DNA of 64,000 nt from Protopterus annectens (lineage: Eukaryota > Chordata > Ceratodontiformes > Protopteridae): the NCBI RefSeq assembly GCF_019279795.1, contig NC_056738.1, positions 406,277,245 to 406,341,244 of the forward strand, in the 5' to 3' direction. The notes below the pieces were generated by a model. That model was not told where the DNA came from and made no database searches. It saw only the letters and a list, made by a program, of their open reading frames with translations. Positions 47,401-58,330 of the stretch are shown here, in pieces. Numbering within the stretch: the stretch's first letter is position 1; each line of letters opens with the position of its first letter. The translations under genes and the position numbers were made by a program.

Positions 47401-50190
47401 GAGGTTTTTGGCCATGTTTATTGCTCTGAGATTGAGGGGGGAGAGCTAACAGGTTGTGTTTGCACGCATTTTATGGTGTGTGGGACACAAGTGGGTTTGA
47501 AGCCAGGTATTGGCAGGACAGGGAAAGGAGAGGGTAGGACAGGTCCTTGCTCTGTGGTCAGGGAGGGGTGGACTTTGCTGGTGGGAGCAGGTGTTTGGGT
47601 TGACGGCGGGGTCAATTGGGTATACAACATGTAGTTCAGCTGCTGATTTCTTTTGAAGGGGGCCCAGGGTAGTGAGTCATACCTTTTCACCTGCACAGAT
47701 TTTACAGTATGCCCAGAGCTGCATCATGGTTTTGGTCTATATTTCATAAAGAGTGGCTCCTTGGCAAATCATGGATGATTTATGTCTGACATGACATTTG
47801 GTATCTTGTATCTGACATGGAATAAGGTAGCTGATGTAAGGGGGGTCATGGTGAGAAGGTGATTGCTAACTAGACACAAGTGGTCGGGCCTGAGGTTCAT
47901 CGTTGTTTCTGTTTTAGTAAAGGTGATTAATCGGTTTTCTTTTGCAGATGGCAGAAGTGAGGAATTGAGTGGGCTGCAGTTGGAGACCTGAAGGAAGAGG
48001 TGTCGGTGTGATGGAGCCTGTTTTAATGGATGTCTCGGTTGCTTGGGTGGCACTCAAGGAGGTCAAGGAGCAGCGTTCATTGCCTAGATAAAGAAGATTT
48101 GAAAGGTAATGTATTTTATTACATGGTTTTGACTGTTGGAATGTTGCACCATGGGCTGTAGGGGGAAATATGTTTAGGGCAAGATGATGTGGGGGGTTGT
48201 TTATAAGGATTTTGGGGTTTACAGATAAGGTAGAATTATAACAATCATAGGAGCATAGGGAGCTATGAGGTTAATGGTTTAGGATTTTCTAGGCTAGCCA
48301 AGATCGATAGTTATTTCCCAATTTCTGTTCTTATTGTCCTTTGAGGGAGGTGGGTAGAACTCTAGGGTGAGTTTAGTCATTCATCCAGTTTGTTTGATAG
48401 TGGGATAAGGTGGTGTTTGTTGTTATTATTGTATATGCAAAGTAGTACTGTGTGAAATGTGTTTTTTTTTCAGGGAGTTATGTGTTATGGAAGTTTCAGA
48501 TCAGCCAGTTTAAGTGGGTTACTTTCATGGGGGTCAATAAGTTGGTGTATTTCTCCAGGGTGTTGCCTTTTAGGTTAATTCACTGGGATGCCCTTTGGGG
48601 TAGATGGATAGGGTTGGTCATGGGAGAGGCATTTTGTTGACACACTTTGCGGTCTTAACTTTCCCTGCCCTAATTATTGGGTAACAATTTTGTTGAGAAA
48701 CCTCGTGGGATGGTTAAAGTGATGATTTTATTTCTAGACGAGGTCTTTTGAGGCTATGAATTTGTTTTATTTCACATGGGTATCAGTTGTATCATGAATG
48801 TGGGTGCTGGGAAGAAACTTTATGGGGTATTTTTTTTTGCTAAGACATCGTTATGTTGCATGGCGGTTTCACATTCAGTAATGCAAGCATTTCATACAGT
48901 TGATGGAAGAGCTATGCCCTTGGTGGTGCAAAATGTCATTAAATATTGATTTTGTGTGTGTGGAGTGTTTACAGTTTTTTCTTTACAGATCACATTGAGG
49001 TCGCAGATGGGGACGTGGTGAGAGAGGATGCTGAGGAATGTATCGGCTGATGGAGTATTATGAAAGGAGGTCATGGATTTCTAGCAGTGCAGCTGTATAT
49101 GGTGTTTGTTTGTTTATTGTTGTGTTTTTTCTTTCCTACAGCCATAAGGTAATGTCTGTTTTGGGAGTTGTTTTTATCTTATCTTGTGCAGGAAGCATCA
49201 GGGTTAAATTTTACACTGTCTTATTGGTAGCTGGGGTTTTCCCTGGAATGGGTCAGGTGGGCAGATTACCATGGTAGCATACCAAGTTATAGTTACTGTT
49301 GAAGGAGATATTAGGTGAGATGAGGCATGTCAGATGATGGTTAGGATTACATGATTGTAGCAGGATTAAGGGGCTTGTTTATAGGAGACGTTTTGGTAAA
49401 GGGGGGTGTTATCTTGGTTGGGATTAGTGGGTTGCATTTAATACGTTGCCTCAGGCTGGTGAGCAAAGTGGTGCATTGTGTGTAGGAGGATTTATCTTCG
49501 AGTTATTGCAGTTTTACAGGAGGTAGGGTTGTATTATTTTACCACATTCTGGACAGTGAGGGCTAGTCACTGCCTGGTGTGTCTGGTGCCAGTGGGCATT
49601 TCAAGTTGGTGTACATTGTGTTTGGTTAGTTTTGTTGGCTTGTTTTTATGGTTTGTGGTGCATTTGGGGTCGTACTGATAAAGGTCTTGTATGGTGGTTT
49701 TAACAGCTTGTCCACATGGGTATTGGTGTGATGGCAAGATTACTATTAAATGGGAGTTGAAAGTGGTTTTACATGGTTATTATTTCATTGGGCAGTAAAC
49801 AGGCTGCAGTATGTCATGAGGCTATGCTATTACCTTTGCATGGTTTCAAGTGGCAATGAGCTTAGCGTTTGCTTGTTTAGTTGGGGTAGGGATTACGAGA
49901 ATAATTACAAACTTTTATTGGTATGGTAGTTGGGTAACAAGAGTACGGGTATTTTAGGCTTGGAGTTTATGGGTGTTATTTTAGCACTGGAGAGGGATCA
50001 GTTGTTTGTTTTAGCTGTTTAGGTAACTGAATAGTTTTGTTGATGATGGGGATTGAGAGGTGATGGCATGGAGACAGTTTGGTTAAGCAAGATTGGGTAC
50101 ACCGAATGATGGTTGGCTTTATGCCTTTAATGGGGTTTAGGTTATGGGAAATTTGGTTGGTGAGGGGGGAACATTCTGGTCAGGCTGGTG
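44467..50190 (+). mobile_element. Interior of a putative Ngaro/PAT-like (split-repeat) retrotransposon
   Basis: The region between A1 and B1 is strand-biased (plus strand rich in G and T). I see no intact gene. Weak plus-strand hints are QLLISFEGG at about 47640, like a YR-element RT segment, followed by an isolated MDD at about 47776; and WLLFHWAVNRLQ at about 49773 with NDGWL at about 50104, possibly a ruined SGNH domain as found at the end of some Ngaro ORFs. An (AAAT)n tract lies at 45535-45565. The element type is inferred from the repeat layout, not from the coding content. Confidence 0.4.
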
Positions 50191-50611
50191 GGCAGAGAAG
50201 AGGGGCAGGCTTGCCCTCTTCTGTTCTCCCTCTGGTGTTGGATGTGCAATTCAATAAGTTGGCAAAGAAAGTGAGCAGTTGCTCTATGGATAACTTAATA
50301 AGCAAGTAGAGCTACTTATTTGGTTGGTGGTGTAATTCAATAAATTGAAGATGAGTAGTGTAAAGCTGCCTTGCTAGTGCAAGGATAAGTGAGCAAGTGG
50401 AGGATGCTGCTTATTCAAGGGTGAGTGGTTACACTGCCCTTATATTTATTTTATTTTATGTTTTCTTCCATGGATGTTATCACCTGGGTCATGCTTTTGA
50501 TTGAAAGTAATAAATATTGGTTAACAATCTTGTTTATGGAAGTTTAATAAAGGTCATCAAATGTCATTCAGTGTTGTCTTTTTATTGAAGTGGATCAGGA
50601 CAAATGAAGTT
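50191..50611 (+). repeat. Split direct repeat B1
   Basis: 421 bp from GGCAGAGAAGAGGGGCAGGC to ATGAAGTT, matched at 50868-51289 (B2). It contains AATAAA polyadenylation-type signals (TTCAATAAATTG and TTTAATAAAGG) on the plus strand. It abuts A2 within three bases. Confidence 0.9.
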
Positions 50612-50614
50612 TGG

Positions 50615-50814
50615 AACAGGCCATTTTGTCCTGGGACATCTTCAAGTGGGGATAGATATATAAATTAGCCGGATTGAGGAGGATAAGGGGAGGGTAGGGT
50701 TAAATGGGTTGGAGGGATGTTTGGGAGGAAATGAGGAAAGGGTAGGGAAGGGCTTAATGGGTTTTGTTAAGTGCAACGGAGGTAGGAGTCACATTTCTGG
50801 TGTGAACTTGCTAC
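50615..50814 (+). repeat. Split direct repeat A2
   Basis: 200 bp, second copy of A1, sandwiched between B1 and B2. A 53-bp unique piece (50815-50867) separates it from B2. Confidence 0.9.
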
Positions 50815-50867
50815 CCTCCCTACCACTTTTTTCTTAGTGGGGATTGTGGTTACTTCATTTTGGGTAA

Positions 50868-51289
50868 GGCGGAGAAGAGGGGCAGGCTTTCCCTCTTCTG
50901 TTCCCCCCTGGTGTTGGATGTGCAATTCAATAAGTTGGTAAGGAAAGTGATCGGTTGCTCTGTGGATAAGTTAATAAGCAAGTAGAGCTGCTTATTTGGT
51001 TGGTGGTGTAATTCAATAAATTGAAGGTGAGTGGTGTGATGCTGCCTTGTTAGTGCAAGGATAATTGAGCAAGTGGGGGATGCTGCTTATTCAAGGGTGC
51101 ATGGTTATGCTGCCCTTATGGTTATTTTATTTTATGTTTTCTTCCATGGATGGTATTATCACCTGGGTCATGCTTTTGGTTGAAAGTAATAAGTATTGGT
51201 TAACAATCTTGTTTATAAAAGTTTAATAAAGGTTGTCAAATGTCATTCAGTGTTGTGTTTTTATTGAAGTGGACCAGGACAAATTAAAG
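50868..51289 (+). repeat. Split direct repeat B2
   Basis: 422 bp, second copy of B1, forming the right end of the structure. The order A1-interior-B1-A2-B2 is the split direct repeat layout of PAT and Ngaro elements. Confidence 0.9.
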
Positions 51290-52805
51290 TTATTTGCTTA
51301 CTGTAAGAACAGATCTGTAAGATTAGGACCATCCTGTGTAACAGTAGGGCTAATGCTGCAAGTGTTTGAATTGCTTAGCTAATAAAACTTGCCAATGCTG
51401 ATTAATATTCTGCCATATTCCATAACGCACTCCCATGTCAAGTCTCTACAGAGCTTCAGCATGATATGCTGAAAGTACTGCATCAGCTTTCGAATGGTGC
51501 AATGATGACTAGAAATAGAGAAAAGGGCAACAGCGTTAGAACATGTCACTGATAGTGTACATGTTACACACTGATTGGTTTTGCAAAAAATGCATCCACA
51601 GTTTATTAGTCTTTTGTAGTAAGTACATGCTGTGTATCAGTTGTCTCAATGCCTCTAGAAATAACAATATAATATATTATGGATAACCGTGCTACACAAT
51701 AACACAAAGAAGTCTTAATTTACATGTACTCTTGTTAACCACGTTCCTGTGTATCTAAACAATGGTATACATTTACCTTTTTCACAGATATCCTTTAGAC
51801 TATAAAATAAATTAGAACAAAACATTGCTGCTGGTGACAGCATCTTTCAACTGTCATTAAAGGTAATGTTTGCACTTAGGGAGCTCTCTTATCTGAAAAA
51901 GCTCAGTGCAAATATATTGTTTTGTTTTGTTTTTTTTCTTTTATAAACAGCAGAAAAACTTTATATATGAGGGTGACATTATCAGCAGATCTGAATAAAA
52001 GCCAAAGTATTAGATAAGATCAGGAGATATATTGAACCTTGAAGCAACCAATTAGTTTTCAAATGTGTGTCATAGGAGATAAGGCAGGCAAACATATCTG
52101 TCAGGTCAGCTCATTACAGATACCATTATCTCTTTTCAACACGTCCACAGCATTTGTAAATGTTATATATCATTTTTTACCCAACACTATGGAAACAAGG
52201 CAGTAGGTTTAGCAGAATGATAGAGTACCTTTCCACTGGCATTTACTGCTTTGCTTTCTTCTTCTTTGCAACAAGATGATGATAAATATAAGCCAAGGCA
52301 GTACACACAGCTCACAGGTTTATTCAGCTACAGCCACTGTACCTCTCTCAAGCTGCAAATCCCGTTTTTATTTAGTCAGATAGACTGTTAATCAGGTCTT
52401 CAATAGGCAGTATCATGGAGCTTTGCCAAAACTATTCTGTCTTAGAGTAGGGAAGTGCGTGTGATCTCAGGTAATATTAAATTGTTTAAAAATTCCTTGC
52501 ACTAAACTGGGGAAGGGGCAGTAATACATTTTATGTTTACTCTTTGTTTATATACCCTTGTTGCAGTAACATATTAAAGAATGCCCCTTGCAGGGGAATT
52601 ACAATCAGTCTGACACGAAATGAGCAGAATGCATTTAACTTTTGACAAAATGGTTTTAGCTTATGATAAACTGCAAAAAAAATGTTTTTCTGCCCCATTC
52701 TTTAATCATACCTCTTACCTTTTCTGACATCCATTGCAGCACTTGTGTTTTTATCTTTCTTGCTGAGGTTTCTAGACCTAGATCCAGAATATACATGCTA
52801 GCACT
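51290..52805. other. Unassigned DNA
   Basis: No gene or repeat recognised. Confidence 0.5.
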
Positions 52806-52808
52806 CTG

Positions 52809-53004
52809 TTTCTTGACACAATGTTGTCTTGTATAACATCTGCCTTCTCGCTAATGTTATGTGCTTTATATTTTTTTCTGTATAAAATCTGCCCTCTCTG
52901 AAGTACTTATGTGTTCTGTATTCCTAGCTGTATAACATCTGCAGTTCCACTGGTGTTCATATGTACACTGTATTCTATGTTGTACAACATATGCTGTCTT
53001 ATTC
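52809..53004. repeat. 52-bp minisatellite, left diverged copies
   Basis: About four diverged units built around TTGTATAACATCTGCC. The last is cut by an inserted LINE end at about 53005. Confidence 0.8.
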
Positions 53005-53550
53005 ATTTATTTATTTGCATTTGCTTACCGGGAGGGCTACTGGGCCAGAGTCAGCCTGTTTTCAGTAGAGGCCTGGGGAGAAAAAGCTCCAAAAACAACA
53101 TGATAAAGCTACAGAATCAAAATACAGAAATCAAGCAGCGAAGGTACAGAACACTACATTACAGACTAGTTGATACTATAAAATAAATAATGCTAGTTAT
53201 ACAAATGTTAGATTTTAGGTATGCAAGCCAAACAAGAATATAATTGATGTCATGGGATAATAGTGAACGCATGAACAATACAGTATTACAGTTCTGCAGT
53301 AGAGTGGGAAAGATGGAAAGCAGCGGATTAAAGAGTCTGAGAGTGAGGGACAGCCTTAGAGCTATTGCTATACAGACATCAAGAATGAGTAGAAGATATA
53401 GTAGGTAACTGATATAGTAGGTTATGTGTGGCTGGGTGGCACATGTTGGACTTAGTAAGTTGGAAGCACTGAATGTACATATGAGGAGTATGAGACGTAA
53501 GAGAGATGGGGCAGAAAATAGAAAAGCTAGGAATATTGTTTTTTGTAGTC
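53005..53550 (-). mobile_element. L2-type LINE 3' end, 5'-truncated
   Basis: On the minus strand this ends with GGAGCTTTTTCTCCCCAGGC...CCGGTAAGCAAATG and an (AAAT)n tail, typical of vertebrate L2-type LINE 3' ends. A relative lies at 55355. The insertion separates minisatellite units on both sides. Coding remains upstream are weak (frame 53379-53573). Confidence 0.65.
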
Positions 53551-53850
53551 AGTGCTGGTGTTCTTATGTGCACTATGTTCTGTGTTGTATAACATCTGCC
53601 CTTTCACTGGTGTTCTTACATGCACTGTATTCTATGTTGTATAACATCTGCCCTTTCACTGGTGATCTTACATGCACTGTATTCTATGTTGTATAACATC
53701 TGCCCTCTCACTGGTGTTCTTACATGCACTGTATTCTATGTTGTATAACATCTGCCCTCTCACTGGTGTTCTTACATGCACTGTATTCTATGTTGTATAA
53801 CATCTGTCCTCTCACTCATGTTGTTATATGCATTGTATTCTGTGTTGTAT
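53551..53850. repeat. 52-bp minisatellite, right copies
   Basis: About six units of CTGGTGTTCTTACATGCACT plus GTATTCTATG plus TTGTATAACATCTGCCCTCTCA. The central four are nearly identical. Confidence 0.93.
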
Positions 53851-54084
53851 AATTCCAGTAATTTATCTGACGTGCAATACTGATAAGATCTTTTGCCTTA
53901 GGGGCTCAATGTTCAATTCTGACTTCCAGTCAGTCTTTGAAGAGTTTGGCATGCCCTTTTTGTGTCTATTTGGGTTTGAAAAGGTCCTTACATGGAACAA
54001 ATCAATAAATAAAATCTCTACTGATTTGTTGTTTATGTCAGGGTCCTTAGATGTAATCATCTGAATAGTTGCTTCCTTTATCTG

Positions 54085-54167
<83 letters not shown>

Positions 54168-55350
54168 CTCTGTTATATGAGTAAGTGAGTCATTTTCAGC
54201 CACAGCCCATACCTAAATTCATACACAGAGTGAAACATATATGCCATAAATTACAAATGATTAACATTTAGGTATGATTATTAAGAAATGCTGCACAAAA
54301 GATAAAATAATGATTAAGTAAATACAGTTAGTCACAGAGGTTAAAACTTGTAGTGAAGTATACAGAAATATTCATGCTTAAAAAATGAAATATTTAATCA
54401 TAACAGATAAAATTTCTCCCATCTTAAACGTTTTTTAAAAGCATCTCAACAAAACATTACTAAGCAGTCTAATTCCAGCAATAAGCAACGGGATAAAACA
54501 TCTGTCCAATGCAAGTAATAGCTTTTTTTTATTTCTCCAAATGTTTTGGGTTTCTAATACCATGATGGGAATGGACTACATTCCTAAGTTAGTGTACAAT
54601 TAGAGTTCATGAAATTAACATTACTTCAATCTTTGATGTTAGCTTGGAGTGCTCTTTCCAACATACTTCTCATCTGTCCAGATTTTCACAGAATGTCCAT
54701 ATTTTTGCATCTTATTTTTGGTCTGTTCCACATAAAATTTGTAGTTTTCTGGATTTTTGAGGCAATTCAATAAGAATTGAATTCAATATTTACGGACAGG
54801 CATTTAAGCTTCAGACTTCTTATCCTTCAGAAAAATGCATGTAACATAAGACTTTTTATTCTAGCAACTTTCTAAGTTTATAAGAGCAATATTTAAAATT
54901 TGTCCCTATTTTTGGCTTTGTCCAGATTTTTTGTGCCAAGAGTTTGAGTTTTGCTTCACAACATCTGTAATGTCCCCAGAACTGCCTTCTTCTTCAGTTC
55001 AAATGGGGTTATATATATATACATTGGTAGCAATGTAGAATTGTAAATTCATTTTTATTAGTCCTGTTACTCCTGCTACTATCAGAAGTGTCGTCTTATT
55101 CTTCCATATTGCTTCCATTTCTGATTATAAATCCTGATATTTTATGACTTTGTGTCTTTTGGTACACAAGACACTACAATCACTCTGTGTTACAAGTACA
55201 CTGATTAATGCTACTTTTGTCTTTTTTCTTGCACTTCTATATCTGTTTTTCTTGCATCTGTTTTTTGGACTGCTGGTATTAGGTGATCCCATGTGATCCA
55301 AACTTCATTGTCCACAGATTCCAATTATAAATGTACAAATCACTTCTAAC
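53851..55350. other. Unassigned DNA with a (CTAT)n microsatellite
   Basis: The tetranucleotide tract (CTAT)n covers about 54080-54170. Elsewhere no gene is recognised. The phrase GTCCATATTTTTGCATCTTATTTTTGG and the similar GTCCCTATTTTTGGC 200 bp later hint at a diverged internal repeat. Confidence 0.55.
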
Positions 55351-55354
55351 ATTG

Positions 55355-55720
55355 GTATTTATTTATTTATTTATTTGCAGTTGGTTTACCAGGATAGTCC
55401 ATTGGGCCAAAATGAACCCATTTTCAATGGAGTCCTGGGGAGAAAAGCTCCATAACAATCTCAATACAGTAGGTTATTAATGATAGTTATACAATGCAAA
55501 AAGTTCAAGCAAATAATTACAAAAAAGTTCAGCATACATTAGAAATTCTGTATACTTATGATGGATCATATAGATGATACAGACTAACAAAGTAACATTA
55601 CAAAGTAATAGACATATAAAACAATTTTTAGACATATAAAACAACAACATTTAAAAAACAATTAATTATTAAAACTGCATAATTTTTATTGCAAATGTAA
55701 ACAGAGAGATATAATATGTC
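55355..55720 (-). mobile_element. L2-type LINE 3' end, 5'-truncated
   Basis: The minus strand reads GGAGCTTTTCTCCCCAGGAC, then GGCCCAATGGACTATCC and an AAAT tail, the same family end as at 53005. The 5' limit is uncertain because coding sequence is not readable. Confidence 0.6.
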
Positions 55721-55979
55721 AAATATATCTTTTATAGTATAGAAATGTGTTCATTAAGACCATGGTGGTTTCTCAGCATTCATTTTTAATTGCCAAAATT
55801 GTCTGCAGGTTTCCAGGTGCTCATTCCATGCCCCTCTTCTTGGATTACTACCTACTTTCTCCATGACAGAAAATGTATGCTCTGGTGATGTAACAGGTCA
55901 TATGATAAAGTAAAGCAGCATTTAAAGAGGTGGTTTTAACATGTGTAGGTCTGAAGAAGTTTATGAAAGGGATGAAATT

Positions 55980-57545
55980 GATTAACTCTTTTAATTCTTT
56001 TTCAGTCATTAAGTTTGAGTTTGAATTATGATGTCATCTTCAGCCTCTGGTTATTCCAATTCTTCTCAGCTACTTCTACATTGTAGTGTGTTAGCACAAT
56101 CCCCATTGCAACTGTCTTTCCACATTATTGTGCCTTTCAGTACACAGACCCTCAGCCATGAGTGTATCACACCAACAATAACATGTGCGAATATTTCCAC
56201 TTGTTTCCCGTTTTTGCTATAGACATAGAAAACCAATGTATATGTAGCCCAATCTTGAGCCACCATTATTAGTCCTTGGTCTTTTGGTATACATTCATTG
56301 CTCCTTAGCCATCTCTGCATCAAATCTTGGTAAACATGTGATTGTTGTAGAAAGTTCTCTATAACTTGCCAAATATGTTTGTGGACATTCCAGCTGTCTT
56401 TCCTTTTCTACCCATCCTTTTCTTTATATTCTTTCTTTTGTGTTTTGGCACTTTTATTTGCTGTCTGCTTTTCATCTACTTCAGGTTCAGTTTCCATTCC
56501 CACTTGGTTCTGAAATGCGTTTGCTAAACTAAGCAAATATGTAGAACTTTCTATATGTTTGGATCTGATGAGGTTAATAAATATGTGTGCAGTCCCATTA
56601 TTGCAGACCTATATATGTAATCAGTTTTGAGGAGGCCCATAAGACTTTTAGAGTGAGGGATGTATAATCTTGGTATGCACTGTTTTTTCTTTAATATCAT
56701 TTGATAACCATGAAGCATTTTTCTTTTTTTTTTGTCCAATTAATTCTGTACTATTTGGGGTCAGTCAGTCACACCAAAGGTGAATGTTAGAACAGGAAGA
56801 GCAAATTGGTTTATCGCTTGGACTTTATTCCTAGACGTCAAAACAGTTTTCAATATTAGCCTTAATCGTACTAAGCTTTCTTCTCATTAATTAATGTTTT
56901 ATTACAGATCCTCCATCTGTCCTCATGTAAAATAATTATACACTCCCTCCTTCTCAAGTTCCTTTATAGCACAGTCCTATCCCAGGTTGGTATTTTCTTG
57001 GTGATGCAGCTTTCCTTTTATAAATATTTTTTTTGCATATTTATGAAGACCAAATGTTATTATTATATCTATCATACTTGAAAAATGTAACTGTTTATAG
57101 CTGTAATTTATTTCAGATCCTCGTCTGATGAACTATACAGTTTTAAATTATCCATAAAAAGTAGATGAGATGTCATTGAGCATGGTTAAGCTGTAACTAT
57201 AGCCTAATCTATTAAGTAAGCAACTAAATGGGTTAAGGAAAAGACAGAACAGCAGCAGTGGCAAAAATCACCATAGAATATCCCCCTTTGAATTGTTATT
57301 CCTGGGATAATTTGCCATTTGTCATAGCTCAGCTGCAAAGTGTTTTGCCATTGTTTCATAGTTACTGCAATGTAATTGCTCAGTCTAGGATGCATCTTAT
57401 TCATTTGTAAGCATTCCATTTTCCACGAATATAGGATGTTGTCAAATGATTGTTTGTAATCTATCCATGCCATGCTTACATTCTTCCCCTTTATACAGCT
57501 CTCTATTATGAATTTGTTTAACACTCAATGATCCTTTGCTCCATA
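55980..57545 (-). pseudogene. R4/Dong-like LINE: reverse transcriptase and C-terminal region
   Basis: Minus-strand pieces in N-to-C order: MAWIDYKQSFDNILYSW and IQRGIFYGDF (57204-57524; RT motifs A and B, with FQGD read as FYGD); LLFMDNLKLYSSSDEDLK (about 57125-57180; catalytic MDD read as MDN); the RLYIPHSKSLMGLL region and YRSAIMGLHTYLLTSSDP (56551-56739), typical of the R4 clade; then QRWLRSNECIPKDQGLIMVA (56066-56323) near the C-terminal zinc and restriction-like endonuclease region. Frameshifts between pieces make it dead. The family differs from every other LINE in this window. Confidence 0.78.
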
Positions 57546-57622
57546 TAACTTTCTTTTATTATCTTTTTGTTCTATTACCATTATTGGATTTTTTTTGGAT
57601 GGCTAGAAACTCTGTTTGCTTT

Positions 57623-57760
57623 TGGAGGGTGGCCTAATGGTTAAGGTGTCTGCCTTACAAACACAAGGTACAGGGTTTGAATCTCACAGGGAATAATTGG
57701 CTAGGCTTAAAATGACTCACAAGGGCAGTTAGCCTAGTACTAATCTATTAACCTATGAAC
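57623..57760 (+). mobile_element. tRNA-derived SINE with a CR1 3' tail
   Basis: A 138-bp element. The tRNA-like head has an A box TGGCCTAATGGTTAAGG (57630-57646) and a B box GGTTTGAATCTC (57674-57685) at tRNA spacing. From TTGGCTAGGCTTAAAATG onward to CCTATGAAC it matches the CR1 3' end seen in copies A, D and H. A head from a tRNA plus a tail borrowed from a LINE is the usual architecture of a SINE mobilised by that LINE. The CTATGAAC end is present once, followed by a TA-rich stretch. Confidence 0.85.
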
Positions 57761-57921
57761 TCCTGTATATAATTTATATATTTATATATTGTCAGAAGGC
57801 AGGTTATTGGGCTATAGTTCTTAGGATGGCTTGCAGGTTCACTGTTACAGAAGGATATCATTTTTTCTGTTGTTAACCAAGTTGGTGTCTGTTGAGGATG
57901 TGCATAACACATAATTTAAAA

Positions 57922-58325
57922 CTCAGTGATGAAAGTCAAACAGACACAAAGTATTTATTGGTTAAGTACTTTTGTTTTCAACAAGAGGACTTCTTCAGAA
58001 CAAACTTAAAATCAGTTAACAGATTTTAATACATAATAATACTAGTCACGTGGCTAATTAACCAATAAACATCCTAAAACATATACCGCAATATTAAAAT
58101 TCCACTAAGTAAAACCAGCAAGAAACACTAACAATTTCAACCTAAACCACCCAAGACAAAAATATGTTTTAGGATGTTTATTGGTGTTAATTAGGCATGT
58201 GACTAGTATTATTATGTATTTAAGTCTGTTAACTGATTTTAAGTTTGTTCTGAAGAAGTCCTCTTGTTGAGAATGAAAGCACTTAACCAATAAATACTTT
58301 GTGTCCGTTTGAGTTTCATCACTGG
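57922..58325. repeat. Large inverted repeat, 164-bp arms, 76-bp loop
   Basis: The left arm 57922-58085 is the imperfect reverse complement of 58162-58325. Both carry ACACAAAGTATTTATTGGTT, CAACAAGAGGACTTCTTCAG and AATAAACATCCTAAAACATA or their complements. AATAAA lies in both arms. The TTCTGAAGAAGTCCTC...GAAAGC segment resembles the 3' ends of Penelope-like elements, so it could be two such ends in inverted orientation; this is tentative. Confidence 0.9.
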
Positions 58326-58330
58326 GTTGT

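Noticed and set aside
47418..47696. Minus-strand frame with a gag-like look (DSLPWAPF)
   Set aside because: Resemblance is too short, lies opposite to the polyadenylation signals and repeat order, and competes with equally weak plus-strand RT hints.
57630..57690. A genuine tRNA gene
   Set aside because: A and B boxes are present, but the head is followed by a CR1 3' tail and the arms do not pair convincingly; it is a SINE head.
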